A DNA stretch of 64,000 nt from Desulfotruncus alcoholivorax DSM 16058 (GTDB taxonomy: Bacteria; Bacillota; Desulfotomaculia; Desulfotomaculales; Desulfallaceae), in assembly GCF_000430885.1 (NCBI RefSeq), contig NZ_AUMW01000010.1, forward strand, positions 79,771 through 143,770. Reading direction: 5' to 3'. The position numbers were made by a program, and so were the translations under genes. This document shows positions 17,506-25,382 of this stretch, one piece after another (position 1 is the stretch's first letter; each line of letters begins with the position of its first letter). Below the pieces are notes generated by a model. The model was not told the origin of the DNA. It ran no database searches and was given only the letters and a program-made list of their open reading frames with translations.

Positions 17506-18590
17506 TCTTATCAAGTTACACCATAGAAAAGCGGTTGGCGCCATCTTCTACAGCTTTTATTTTTATTCCCGTTTTATCTATTGTTTTGGCCCTTATATTT
17601 GGAGCTGTATTTTTAAATCTATCCGGTTTCAATTTTATCGAAATATATACAAAAATGTTCACAGGTGCGTTTGGATCTTACTATGGTCTTACTGAAACCA
17701 TAGTAAGATCGATACCCTTAACCATAACCGGTTTGGGCGTAGCACTGGCATTTCGCATGCAATTATGGAACATCGGGGGCGAAGGACAGCTATACATGGG
17801 CGCATTTGCCGCCACCTGGGTAGCTTTAAGCTTTCCCAGTGGCAGTGCCTGGTGGCTATTGCCTGCTATGGTGCTTCTGAGCATGCTTGCCGGAGGTTTA
17901 TGGGCACTATTACCGGCCATCCCCAAAGCATTATGGGGTGTTAATGAAATAATAACAACTTTAATGCTGAACTATGTGGCTATATTTTGGGTGGACTACC
18001 TGGTCTACGGTCCGTGGAAAGACCCCAACGGGTTTAATTTTCCGCTTACCGCCCAGTTCGGCCCCGGCGCGATTTTACCGGCACTGGGAAATTCACGAAT
18101 TCATGCCGGCTTATTCTTTGGCATTATACTGGCTGTTTTGTTCTATATTGTTATTTACCATACCCGCTGGGGTTATGAAATCAGGGTTACCGGTGAAAAC
18201 CCCAATTCTGCCAAATATGCCGGTATGAACACATTAAAAAATATTATTCTGGTGATGGTTGTAAGCGGTGCCGTATGTGGCCTCGCGGGAATGTCGGAAG
18301 TGTCGGGCATTGGGGGCAGGCTTCAGCACGGCCTCAGCCCGGGCTATGGATTTACAGCGATAATCGTGGCCTGGCTAAGCAGGTTAAACCCATTTGCCAT
18401 CATTATTGTGTCGTTCCTCCTGGGTGGTTTACAAGTTGGCGGTTATATTGTTCAAACCAGCGGAATTCCTTCTTCAATGGTTTCCATGCTACAGGGCATG
18501 CTTCTCTTTTTCGTTTTGGGGGGCGAACTGCTAACGAACTACAGGATATCGAAAACACCGGTAACTATGTCTGGAGTTGATAACAGGTGA
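17502..18590 (+). CDS. Nucleoside ABC transporter permease, first
   Basis: A 362-residue permease of the BPD-type-2 class with about nine hydrophobic segments. The coupling-type stretch WNIGGEGQLYMGAFAATWV lies near residue 88, followed by TGENPNSAKYAGMN and SGAVCGLAGMSEVSGIGG typical of BMP-system permeases. Start and stop overlap both neighbours (ATGA at 17502, and four bases with the second permease). The coding region contains a perfect 14-bp inverted repeat at 17674-17710. Confidence 0.92.
   Translation: MILSSYTIEKRLAPSSTAFIFIPVLSIVLALIFGAVFLNLSGFNFIEIYTKMFTGAFGSYYGLTETIVRSIPLTITGLGVALAFRMQLWNIGGEGQLYMGAFAATWVALSFPSGSAWWLLPAMVLLSMLAGGLWALLPAIPKALWGVNEIITTLMLNYVAIFWVDYLVYGPWKDPNGFNFPLTAQFGPGAILPALGNSRIHAGLFFGIILAVLFYIVIYHTRWGYEIRVTGENPNSAKYAGMNTLKNIILVMVVSGAVCGLAGMSEVSGIGGRLQHGLSPGYGFTAIIVAWLSRLNPFAIIIVSFLLGGLQVGGYIVQTSGIPSSMVSMLQGMLLFFVLGGELLTNYRISKTPVTMSGVDNR
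17674..17710. repeat. Perfect 14-bp inverted repeat inside a permease gene
   Basis: GATCTTACTATGGT (17674-17687) and ACCATAGTAAGATC (17697-17710) flank a 9-base loop. It lies in frame within the first permease gene. It could fold in mRNA or be chance conservation of codons. Confidence 0.6.
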
Positions 18591-19519
18591 ACCACGATAT
18601 TTTTATAGCCATACTTGCCACAGCTGTTACAGCAGGTACGCCAATTCTCTATGCAGCACTGGGGGAGATTTTAACTGAACGGGCCGGCATTTTGAACCTG
18701 GGCGTTGAAGGGATGATGCTGGTAGGGGCAGTTTGTGGATTTATCATTGCTCTAAATACAGCCAACCCGTGGTATGGAATCTTAATTGCAATGCTGGCAG
18801 GAGGTGCCGTTGCTTTAATTCACGCCCTGCTCACAATTACATTAAAAGCTAATCAGGTCGTCAGCGGACTTGCCCTGACCATGTTTGGCACCGGCCTGAG
18901 CGGCTATATCGGCAAATCTTATGTTGGCATGCCGCTGCCTGCACCATTCCATAAAATAGCTTTACCTGGGTTAAGCAACATACCGGTTATAGGACCTGTA
19001 TTTTTTAACCAGGATCCTATGGTCTACCTGAGCTATATTTTAGTGGCAGCGCTATGGTTTTTAACCTTCAAGACCCGTTCAGGACTACACCTCCGGGCCG
19101 TTGGCGAAAACCCCGCGGCAGCCGACTCAATGGGTGTCAACGCTTTTCAAATCCGGTATATTTACGTTGTAATAGGAGGCATGTTGGCAGGTATAGGGGG
19201 AGCCTATCTTTCCCTTTACTATGTGCCTAGCTGGATGGAGAATATAACGGCAGGCAGAGGTTGGATAGCGGTTGCGCTGGTTATATTCGCCACCTGGAAC
19301 CCCGTAAACGCGCTTTGGGGCTCTTATTTATTCGGCGGCATAGATGCGCTGGGATTTCGTCTTCAGACCTTAAATGTAAATGTATCACCTTATTTTTTGA
19401 AAATGCTTCCATACATATTTACTGTTGTGGTGCTGGTACTGGTCACCAAGCGGAATATGGTCAAACGAATCGGCTCACCGCAAGCGTTGGGTTTACCATA
19501 CGACCGGGAAGAAAGATAG
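18587..19519 (+). CDS. Nucleoside ABC transporter permease, second
   Basis: A 310-residue permease partner. Family features: ERAGILNLGVEGMMLVGA near residue 31, GENPAAADSMGVNAFQIRY near 174 and GGMLAGIGGAYLSL near 200. GTG start overlaps the first permease by four bases. With the lipoprotein, ATPase and first permease it makes a complete importer, and xpt follows after about 86 bases. Confidence 0.92.
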   Translation: MNHDIFIAILATAVTAGTPILYAALGEILTERAGILNLGVEGMMLVGAVCGFIIALNTANPWYGILIAMLAGGAVALIHALLTITLKANQVVSGLALTMFGTGLSGYIGKSYVGMPLPAPFHKIALPGLSNIPVIGPVFFNQDPMVYLSYILVAALWFLTFKTRSGLHLRAVGENPAAADSMGVNAFQIRYIYVVIGGMLAGIGGAYLSLYYVPSWMENITAGRGWIAVALVIFATWNPVNALWGSYLFGGIDALGFRLQTLNVNVSPYFLKMLPYIFTVVVLVLVTKRNMVKRIGSPQALGLPYDREER

Positions 19520-19531
19520 CGGCAAAGGTCA

Positions 19532-19583
19532 GGGGACACACCTCCTTTTAAAGGTATTGCTTCTTGGTCGGAGGCATGTCCCC
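19532..19583. repeat. Imperfect hairpin repeat before xpt
   Basis: GGGGACACACCTCC at 19532-19545 and GGAGGCATGTCCCC at 19570-19583 pair imperfectly; the outer arm is the same as the hairpin at 7253-7281. It lies in the xpt leader, just before its ribosome site. Confidence 0.55.
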
Positions 19584-19605
19584 AAATATAAGGGGGTTCT
19601 TAACT

Positions 19606-20178
19606 TTGCAGAAATTAAAAGAAAAGATCCTGTCGGAAGGGCAGGTACTATCAGATAAGATACTAAAAGTTGACTCTTTTTTAAATCACCAGGTTGACCC
19701 GGATTTTGCAATGGAGCTGGGAAACGAACTGGCAAGCAGGTTTACAAAGGACAGAGTAACAAAGGTGCTAACTGTTGAGGCGTCGGGTATTGCAGTTGCC
19801 CTGACCACTGGATTGGAATTAAAGGTGCCTGTTGTTTTTGCCAAGAAGAAAAAGGCCGCAACGCAGGAACCGTGCTCATATTGCAGTAATATTTTCTCTT
19901 TCACCAAGCAGGAATCAGTGGATATTTATGTTAACAGCAAATTTATTACTAAAAACGACCGTATCCTGATAGTTGATGATTTTTTAGCCCAGGGGGAAGC
20001 CCTCAGGGGAATGATCGAAATAACAGAGCAGGCCGGAGCCACCTTGGTCGGCGTGGGCATAGTTATCGAAAAGGTTTTTCAGGGTGGGGGCAAAGCGTTG
20101 CGTGAAATGGGTATAAGGATTGAGTCGCTGGCGCCAATTCAATCGCTTGCCGGCGGCAGGGTGCAATTTTTAGAATAG
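19606..20178 (+). CDS. xpt: Xanthine phosphoribosyltransferase
   Basis: Salvages xanthine with PRPP to XMP. 190 residues, the usual Xpt length. Signatures: LNHQVDPDFAMELG, EASGIAVALTTGLELKVPVVFAKKKK, and the PRPP loop ILIVDDFLAQGEAL near residue 120. TTG 19606 is chosen with AGGGGG nine bases upstream; the upstream TTG at 19564 lies inside a hairpin repeat. Follows the nucleoside importer and precedes purL. No purine riboswitch is recognisable in the leader. Confidence 0.9.
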   Translation: MQKLKEKILSEGQVLSDKILKVDSFLNHQVDPDFAMELGNELASRFTKDRVTKVLTVEASGIAVALTTGLELKVPVVFAKKKKAATQEPCSYCSNIFSFTKQESVDIYVNSKFITKNDRILIVDDFLAQGEALRGMIEITEQAGATLVGVGIVIEKVFQGGGKALREMGIRIESLAPIQSLAGGRVQFLE

Positions 20179-20221
20179 CCCTCATTCCACAGTCAGGTCC
20201 GGCACAAGATTAAGATATAAG

Positions 20222-20250
20222 TTGTCTTTTATGATCAGATATTATAAAAT
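20222..20250 (+). promoter_or_regulatory. Candidate purL promoter
   Basis: TTGTCT (20222-20227), a 17-base spacer, then TAAAAT (20245-20250). AT-rich surroundings weaken the call. Confidence 0.35.
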
Positions 20251-20271
20251 AATTAGGTAATTATAAAGGTG

Positions 20272-20306
20272 TTTTCGGCCCTTGAACCGGCCGGAAATTT
20301 TTATTT
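20272..20306 (+). terminator. Terminator-like hairpin in the purL leader
   Basis: TTTTCGGCC (20272-20280) pairs with GGCCGGAAA (20289-20297), one G-U pair, 8-base loop, then a T-rich tail. It lies between the candidate promoter and the purL start, so it either ends xpt transcripts or acts as an attenuator. Confidence 0.55.
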
Positions 20307-20335
20307 TTTGAAGGAAAATGATCGGGGGTGGATCA

Positions 20336-23176
20336 ATGGCAGTTCAGGAAGTACGTGTTATGAACCTGCCCCAGCTTGGTGATTCAAGGGGTAAAAGCTT
20401 GTTATATGAAATACGGACAGCTTTAAATATTACCTGTATCAATAAGGTTTTAACAGCCAAAGTATACCGGCTCGAGGGCATTTCAGCAGAAGATGCCGAT
20501 TTTTTGGCACGCGAGCTGCTATTTGAACAGGTTTTTCAGGTTTACTCAGTCAACGAGCCAATTATTAAAGATTCCGATGAGCTGGTGGAAGTCGCTTATA
20601 AACCGGGAGTTATGAACCCTGAGGTAGCTTCTATTTTAAAGGCGGCGGCAGACCTGGGCGTAACAGGGCTTTTAGCGGCTGATTCAAGCCATGAATACGG
20701 TTTTTACGGTTCCTTTTCCAAAAAAGAATTAAATAAAATTTTATCGAGACTTTTAGTTAATGAAACAGTGGAGCGAGTTATTATAGAAAAACCTGCAACT
20801 TTACTAATTGAGGGGCAGGCCGGAAGTACAGAAATCGTTCCAATCAGGTTTATGGACGACGAATTGTTAATGAAATTAAGCAAGGACAAGCTTTTTTTAA
20901 ACCTTGAAGAAATGAGGACTATTGCTGCTTACTTTAAGCAAATAGGCCGCGACCCCACTGATTGTGAAATTGAAACCCTAGCCCAAACCTGGTCGGAGCA
21001 CTGCGGGCATAAAACTTTTAAGTCAAAGCTCATTGTTAACGGCCAGACCAAGCAACCATTGTTAAAAAGATTACAGGAATCTACCGCCAACGCCAATCAC
21101 CCGCTGGTTTTATCCGCTTTTAAGGACAATTCCGGTGTAATTGCTTTCTATGATGGCCTTGCACTTTGCGGCAAGGTTGAAACCCATAATTCGCCATCCG
21201 CTATTGAACCCTATGGCGGCGCGATGACAGGAAGCGGCGGAGTTTTCAGGGATATTATGGGGACAGGTAAAGGCGCAAAGGTAATAGCATCAACGGACAT
21301 GTTTTGTTTTGCACCGCCTGATACTCCCCAGGAAGACATTCCCGCCGGCTGCCTGCATCCAGGCTATCTTTTCAGGCGCGTAGTCGCCGGCGTGCGGGAT
21401 TACGGAAACCGCATGGGTATACCCACCAATAACGGCTCTGTTCACTTCCACCGTGACTTCAGGGCCAAACCAACCATCATTGTTGGAGCCTACGGTATTA
21501 TGCCCGCCGGCGCAGCCCAAAAAGGCAGCCCGTTAGCCGGCGACATAGCCGTAATATTAGGCGGTAGAACCGGCAAAGACGGGATTCACGGGGCAACCTT
21601 TTCCAGCGGTGAAATGACGCACCGCACCATGAATGTAAACTCCAGCGCTGTCCAGATCGGTAACGCCATTGAAGAAAAACGTCTTAGTGACGCGCTGCTG
21701 ATAGCACGGGACGAGGATCTGATCAGAGCTATCACGGATTGTGGCGCCGGCGGGTTTGCCTCAGCTTTTGGTGAAATGGGACAGGATATTGGAGTAGAGA
21801 TCCAACTCGATAGAGCCCCCTTAAAGTATTCCGGGCTGGCACCCTGGGAAATCTGGCTTTCCGAAAGCCAGGAAAGAATGGCACTGGCCGTTCCTCCCGA
21901 AAAACTGGACCGTCTTCTGCAAATATGCCGTGATCACAATGTTGAAGCCACCGCTATAGGCAAATTTACAGGCAGCGGCAAATTGGAAGTTTTCTATGGC
22001 GATAAGTGCGTATGCAATCTTGATATGGACTTTTTGCACAACGGTCTGCCGAACCGCACAATGATCGCCAAACGGAAAAAACTAAACCGGGAAACCAAGG
22101 AACCCTGCTGTCCTGCTGCAAACTGGGCTGCGGTATGTACGGAGATGATGCGGCACCTTAATGTTTGCTCCAAGGAACCAATCGTTAGGGTTTACGACCA
22201 CGGCGTACAGGGGAGTAATGTACTGCCTCCTTTTGCCGGGGTTACCGGCAAAGCGCCCAATGACGCTGTAGTCCTTGCCCCGGTATTGGGGAAAAAATAT
22301 GGCGCAGTAATAGCTCACGGAATGAACCCCGTGTTAAACACCATTGACCCTTATGCCGGAAGTATCTGGGCTGCAACCGAAGCTGTATCCAACGCCGTAG
22401 CTGTCGGCGCCAACCCGGATGATTTGGTTTTAATTGATAATTTTATTTGGCCTTATCCCGATGAGGAGTCCTTATACGACCTTGACAGGGCGGTTGACGC
22501 CTGCACAGATTTCGTTCAGGCTACCGGCATGCCATTTATCTCCGGGAAAGACAGCCTGAGCAGCACTTACCGGTCCGCTGACGGGTCTGTGATAAAAATA
22601 CCTCCTGTATTATGCGTCTCCTGCTTTGGCCGGATCAACGACATTACAACAACAATATCATCTGATTTTAAAAACGTTAACGGCAGGATATATCTGGTTG
22701 GCCGGCGCGATATCAAGCAAATGGGAGGTTCAACCTACTTCGATATCACTGATTCCTTTAGCCCGGACGTACCACTGGTGGACGTTAAACAATTCAGGCA
22801 AACCATAGCATCTCTGCATCAAGCCTGCACCAGCGGGGCTGTACAAAGCTGTCATGACATCAGCGAAGGTGGGCTTTTAGCAGCGCTTGCAGAGATGTGC
22901 TTCGGCGGCAATATGGGCATATCAATTGATATTCCAGGCGACAACCGGGCCGATTACTTTTTATTCAACGAAACCGCGGGCTGTTTCATCGTAGAATTAA
23001 CCAGCGGCGCCAACCCGGAAGAAGTATTTAAAGAAACCCGCTTCCTACAATTGGGGCATACCACTACACAACTTGACTTTACGGTAAACCAGGATGGGAA
23101 AAAATTGTTTGAGGTTAACCTTGGACTACTATTTGAAGCCTGGCAGAAACCGATGAAGGAGGTGTTTGGCGCTTGA
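20336..23176 (+). CDS. purL: Phosphoribosylformylglycinamidine synthase, PurS-PurL fusion
   Basis: ATP-dependent FGAM synthase of purine synthesis, 946 residues. About the first 150 residues look like a fused PurS-type linker (EVRVMNLPQLGDSRGKSLL), followed by the two AIR-synthase-related halves. KVETHNSPSAIEPYGGAMTG near residue 290 is the classic PurL segment and CHDISEGGLLAALAEM lies near the end. There is no glutaminase domain; PurQ follows separately. ATG 20336 is preferred, with GGGGGTGG four bases upstream. Its stop overlaps purQ by four bases. Confidence 0.92.
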   Translation: MAVQEVRVMNLPQLGDSRGKSLLYEIRTALNITCINKVLTAKVYRLEGISAEDADFLARELLFEQVFQVYSVNEPIIKDSDELVEVAYKPGVMNPEVASILKAAADLGVTGLLAADSSHEYGFYGSFSKKELNKILSRLLVNETVERVIIEKPATLLIEGQAGSTEIVPIRFMDDELLMKLSKDKLFLNLEEMRTIAAYFKQIGRDPTDCEIETLAQTWSEHCGHKTFKSKLIVNGQTKQPLLKRLQESTANANHPLVLSAFKDNSGVIAFYDGLALCGKVETHNSPSAIEPYGGAMTGSGGVFRDIMGTGKGAKVIASTDMFCFAPPDTPQEDIPAGCLHPGYLFRRVVAGVRDYGNRMGIPTNNGSVHFHRDFRAKPTIIVGAYGIMPAGAAQKGSPLAGDIAVILGGRTGKDGIHGATFSSGEMTHRTMNVNSSAVQIGNAIEEKRLSDALLIARDEDLIRAITDCGAGGFASAFGEMGQDIGVEIQLDRAPLKYSGLAPWEIWLSESQERMALAVPPEKLDRLLQICRDHNVEATAIGKFTGSGKLEVFYGDKCVCNLDMDFLHNGLPNRTMIAKRKKLNRETKEPCCPAANWAAVCTEMMRHLNVCSKEPIVRVYDHGVQGSNVLPPFAGVTGKAPNDAVVLAPVLGKKYGAVIAHGMNPVLNTIDPYAGSIWAATEAVSNAVAVGANPDDLVLIDNFIWPYPDEESLYDLDRAVDACTDFVQATGMPFISGKDSLSSTYRSADGSVIKIPPVLCVSCFGRINDITTTISSDFKNVNGRIYLVGRRDIKQMGGSTYFDITDSFSPDVPLVDVKQFRQTIASLHQACTSGAVQSCHDISEGGLLAALAEMCFGGNMGISIDIPGDNRADYFLFNETAGCFIVELTSGANPEEVFKETRFLQLGHTTTQLDFTVNQDGKKLFEVNLGLLFEAWQKPMKEVFGA

Positions 23177-23955
23177 AACCACGGGTTTGCATCATCAGAA
23201 CAGATGGAACCAATTGCGATTTGGAAACTGCCTACGCCTTTGAAAAAGCAGGCGGGAATTGCGCACTGGTACACATCAACCAATTAAGAAGCGGAACAGA
23301 GAAACTTGATGATTATCAGATCATGGCCATTCCCGGCGGTTTCTCCTATGGTGACGATATTCACTCAGGGAAAATTTTATCGGTTGAACTGACATCGTTT
23401 TTAAAAGAGCAGCTGAGCAAATTTGTTAGTGACGGGAAGCCTGTTCTAGGCATTTGTAACGGTTTTCAGGTTCTGGTTCGCACAGGCTTGCTGCCCTGGA
23501 ACGAACTTGGCACGATCCGGGCCACTTTAATGCATAATGACAGCGGGCATTTCGAGTGCCGGTGGGTTAGTTTATTACTGGAAGAGACAAATTGCATTTT
23601 TACCCAAGGGATGGGTGGTATACTTGTAGAGTACCAGGTAGCCCACGGCGAGGGAAAATTTTACGCCAGCGAACAGGATTTAATGGAAATTGAGCAGTCA
23701 GGGCAAGTGGTATTTAGATATGCCGACCCTGTGCAGCAAAAACAGACCATGCAATACCCTCATAATCCCAACGGCTCACTGCATGCCATCGCCGGCATCT
23801 GTGACATGACCGGGAGGGTGCTTGGCCTGATGCCGCACCCGGAAAGATTCGTCGAGTTTTACCACCATCCCAACTGGAGGCGCCGAAAGTTCAGCGAGCC
23901 GCACGGAATCAGCTTATTCCGAAACGCTGTAAACTATGCAATAAAAAACTTATGA
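23173..23955 (+). CDS. purQ: FGAM synthase glutaminase subunit
   Basis: Class I glutamine amidotransferase delivering ammonia to PurL. 260 residues, the longer PurQ form. The nucleophile elbow is VLGICNGFQVL (Cys near residue 95) and the His-Glu pair lies in LMPHPERF near 218. TTG start overlaps the purL stop by four bases, with GGAGGTG upstream. The next gene is 157 bases away and the gap holds a dispersed repeat, so this probably ends the purine cluster. Confidence 0.92.
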   Translation: MKPRVCIIRTDGTNCDLETAYAFEKAGGNCALVHINQLRSGTEKLDDYQIMAIPGGFSYGDDIHSGKILSVELTSFLKEQLSKFVSDGKPVLGICNGFQVLVRTGLLPWNELGTIRATLMHNDSGHFECRWVSLLLEETNCIFTQGMGGILVEYQVAHGEGKFYASEQDLMEIEQSGQVVFRYADPVQQKQTMQYPHNPNGSLHAIAGICDMTGRVLGLMPHPERFVEFYHHPNWRRRKFSEPHGISLFRNAVNYAIKNL

Positions 23956-24001
23956 TATATTAATTCTAGGCCTGTTGGAATGTCCCCCAATAATGCTTTG
24001 A

Positions 24002-24028
24002 GATTGCTTCGCTGCACTCGCAATGACA
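24002..24028. repeat. Dispersed 27-bp repeat copy
   Basis: GATTGCTTCGCTGCACTCGC continuing AATGACA; differs at two positions from 7343-7369. An inverted, looser relative is at 13938-13968. Confidence 0.65.
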
Positions 24029-24112
24029 AATTATGATATTGGTAACAATACTTCAACACCAAAGCACGACCAAAACAGAAAGTGTGACCCATGTAAAGGC
24101 AGGTAGATTGTT

Positions 24113-24571
24113 TTGTTATTTCGCAAAGCCAAAATTTCTGATATTGAAACCATCCACAAATTGATCACTTATTTTGCCGAAAAAGATCTAATGCTGGCGC
24201 GTTCCCGTTCATCCTTGTACGAATGTTTAAGGGAATTTACAGTAGCCGAGATTAATTCGGAAATTGTCGGGGTAGGATCATTACACATTATTTGGGAAGA
24301 CCTTGCTGAAATTCGAGCTCTTGCCGTGGACGAAAAATACCAGAAACTGGGCATAGGTCGCGGCCTTGTGGAAGCTTTTCTGGCTGAGGCAATTGATCTT
24401 GAAATACCCAATATTTTTGCCTTAACCTACCAGGCTCCTTTTTTCGAAAGATGCGGTTTTAGTATCATAGACAAGGAAGACCTCCCCCAAAAGGTATGGA
24501 AAGAATGTATTAATTGTCCCAAGTTCCCCAAATGTGAAGAGGTGGCTGTATTTAAAGTGCTGAAAATATGA
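24113..24571 (+). CDS. GNAT acetyltransferase, N-acetylglutamate synthase type
   Basis: A 152-residue single-domain GNAT protein. The acetyl-CoA loop is VDEKYQKLGIGRGLVEAFL near residue 76, and LTYQAPFFERCGF near 110 resembles short ArgA-like N-acetylglutamate synthases. The C-terminal Cys-rich tail WKECINCPKFPKCEE is common in clostridial members. TTG start behind GGCAGGT. Arginine biosynthesis is likely but no arg genes are nearby, so another amino-acid substrate is possible. Confidence 0.7.
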   Translation: MLFRKAKISDIETIHKLITYFAEKDLMLARSRSSLYECLREFTVAEINSEIVGVGSLHIIWEDLAEIRALAVDEKYQKLGIGRGLVEAFLAEAIDLEIPNIFALTYQAPFFERCGFSIIDKEDLPQKVWKECINCPKFPKCEEVAVFKVLKI

Positions 24572-24573
24572 AT

Positions 24574-24658
24574 AGCAGGGGCATTACCGGGTGATATTTA
24601 AAAGGATGAACCAATAAAGGAGGAGAAAAAATGCCTCAACCGGTAATGCCCCGCTGCT
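24574..24658 (+). promoter_or_regulatory. Long inverted repeat enclosing a ribosome site and start codon
   Basis: Left arm GGGGCATTACCGG with upstream AGCA (24574-24590) pairs with CCGGTAATGCCCC plus GCTGCT (24640-24658). Thirteen base pairs are perfect and four more follow after a small bulge. The 49-base loop contains AAAGGAGG and the ATG at 24631; the right arm encodes residues 5-10 of that gene. Confidence 0.6.
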
Positions 24659-25371
24659 GGCAGGTGGAAACCAAGCCACACAAATTTTGCCCAGGCTGCG
24701 GCCACGGGCTGGTATTAAAAGCGCTGGGAGAAGCTATAGACGAACTGGATATCCAGGAACGCACCGTGTTTGGCTGCGATATTGGGTGCTCATTATTGTC
24801 ATGGGATTTTTTTAATATCGACAGTGTGCAAACCCACCACGGCCGGACAACCCCGGTGGTGACCGGAATCAAAAGGGCCAACCCGGAGCTGATAACCATA
24901 GCCTATATGGGTGACGGGGGCGGTTATGCCATAGGTTCCCAACACCTGGTCAACGCCGCTGCCCGCAATGAAAATATTACGGTAATTCTGGCCAATAACA
25001 CTGTTTATGCCATGACCGGCGGGCAAATGGCGCCGACCACCATGCCCCGGCAAAAGACTGAAACCAGCCCTTATGGCAGAGACCCTGCATTAACCGGGCC
25101 TCCCATGCAGGGGCCGGAAATGGTTGCGGCGATAACCGGGGCAAATTCATACGTTGCGCGGGGAACGGTAGCCAATTTGAGGCAGCTAAAGGGTTATCTT
25201 AAAAAAGCTCTGGTAAATCAAATGGAAGGTAAAGGTTTTTCTTTTGTGGAAGCACTGTCTGCATGCCCCACCAACTGGCGGACCAATGCCGAAGAAACCT
25301 GGAGATTTGTAGAACAGGATATGGTTAAATTCTTCAAAGTGGGAGAAATTAAAAACCCTGCTTCCGCGTAA
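24631..25371 (+). CDS. 2-oxoacid:ferredoxin oxidoreductase, TPP-binding beta subunit
   Basis: A 246-residue beta subunit. It binds thiamine pyrophosphate and would oxidise a 2-oxoacid with ferredoxin reduction. FCPGCGHGLVLKAL near the N-terminus and the TPP motif GDGGGYAIGSQHLVNAAARN with ILANNTVYAMTGGQ are family hallmarks. The AAAGGAGG site lies inside the loop of a long inverted repeat. No alpha, gamma or delta subunit lies next to it, so the partner is elsewhere or the protein acts with a non-standard partner. The substrate is not determinable. Confidence 0.85.
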   Translation: MPQPVMPRCWQVETKPHKFCPGCGHGLVLKALGEAIDELDIQERTVFGCDIGCSLLSWDFFNIDSVQTHHGRTTPVVTGIKRANPELITIAYMGDGGGYAIGSQHLVNAAARNENITVILANNTVYAMTGGQMAPTTMPRQKTETSPYGRDPALTGPPMQGPEMVAAITGANSYVARGTVANLRQLKGYLKKALVNQMEGKGFSFVEALSACPTNWRTNAEETWRFVEQDMVKFFKVGEIKNPASA

Positions 25372-25382
25372 AAAAGCAGGTT
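25354..25382. terminator. Possible bidirectional terminator between convergent genes
   Basis: AACCCTGCTT (25354-25363) and AAGCAGGTT (25374-25382) pair with one bulged C between the convergent beta-subunit and NuoF-like genes. No good T run is present. Confidence 0.35.

Noticed and set aside
19520..20335. Purine riboswitch before xpt or purL
   Set aside because: Gene context made it likely, but none of the conserved loop-loop and junction sequence patterns are present.
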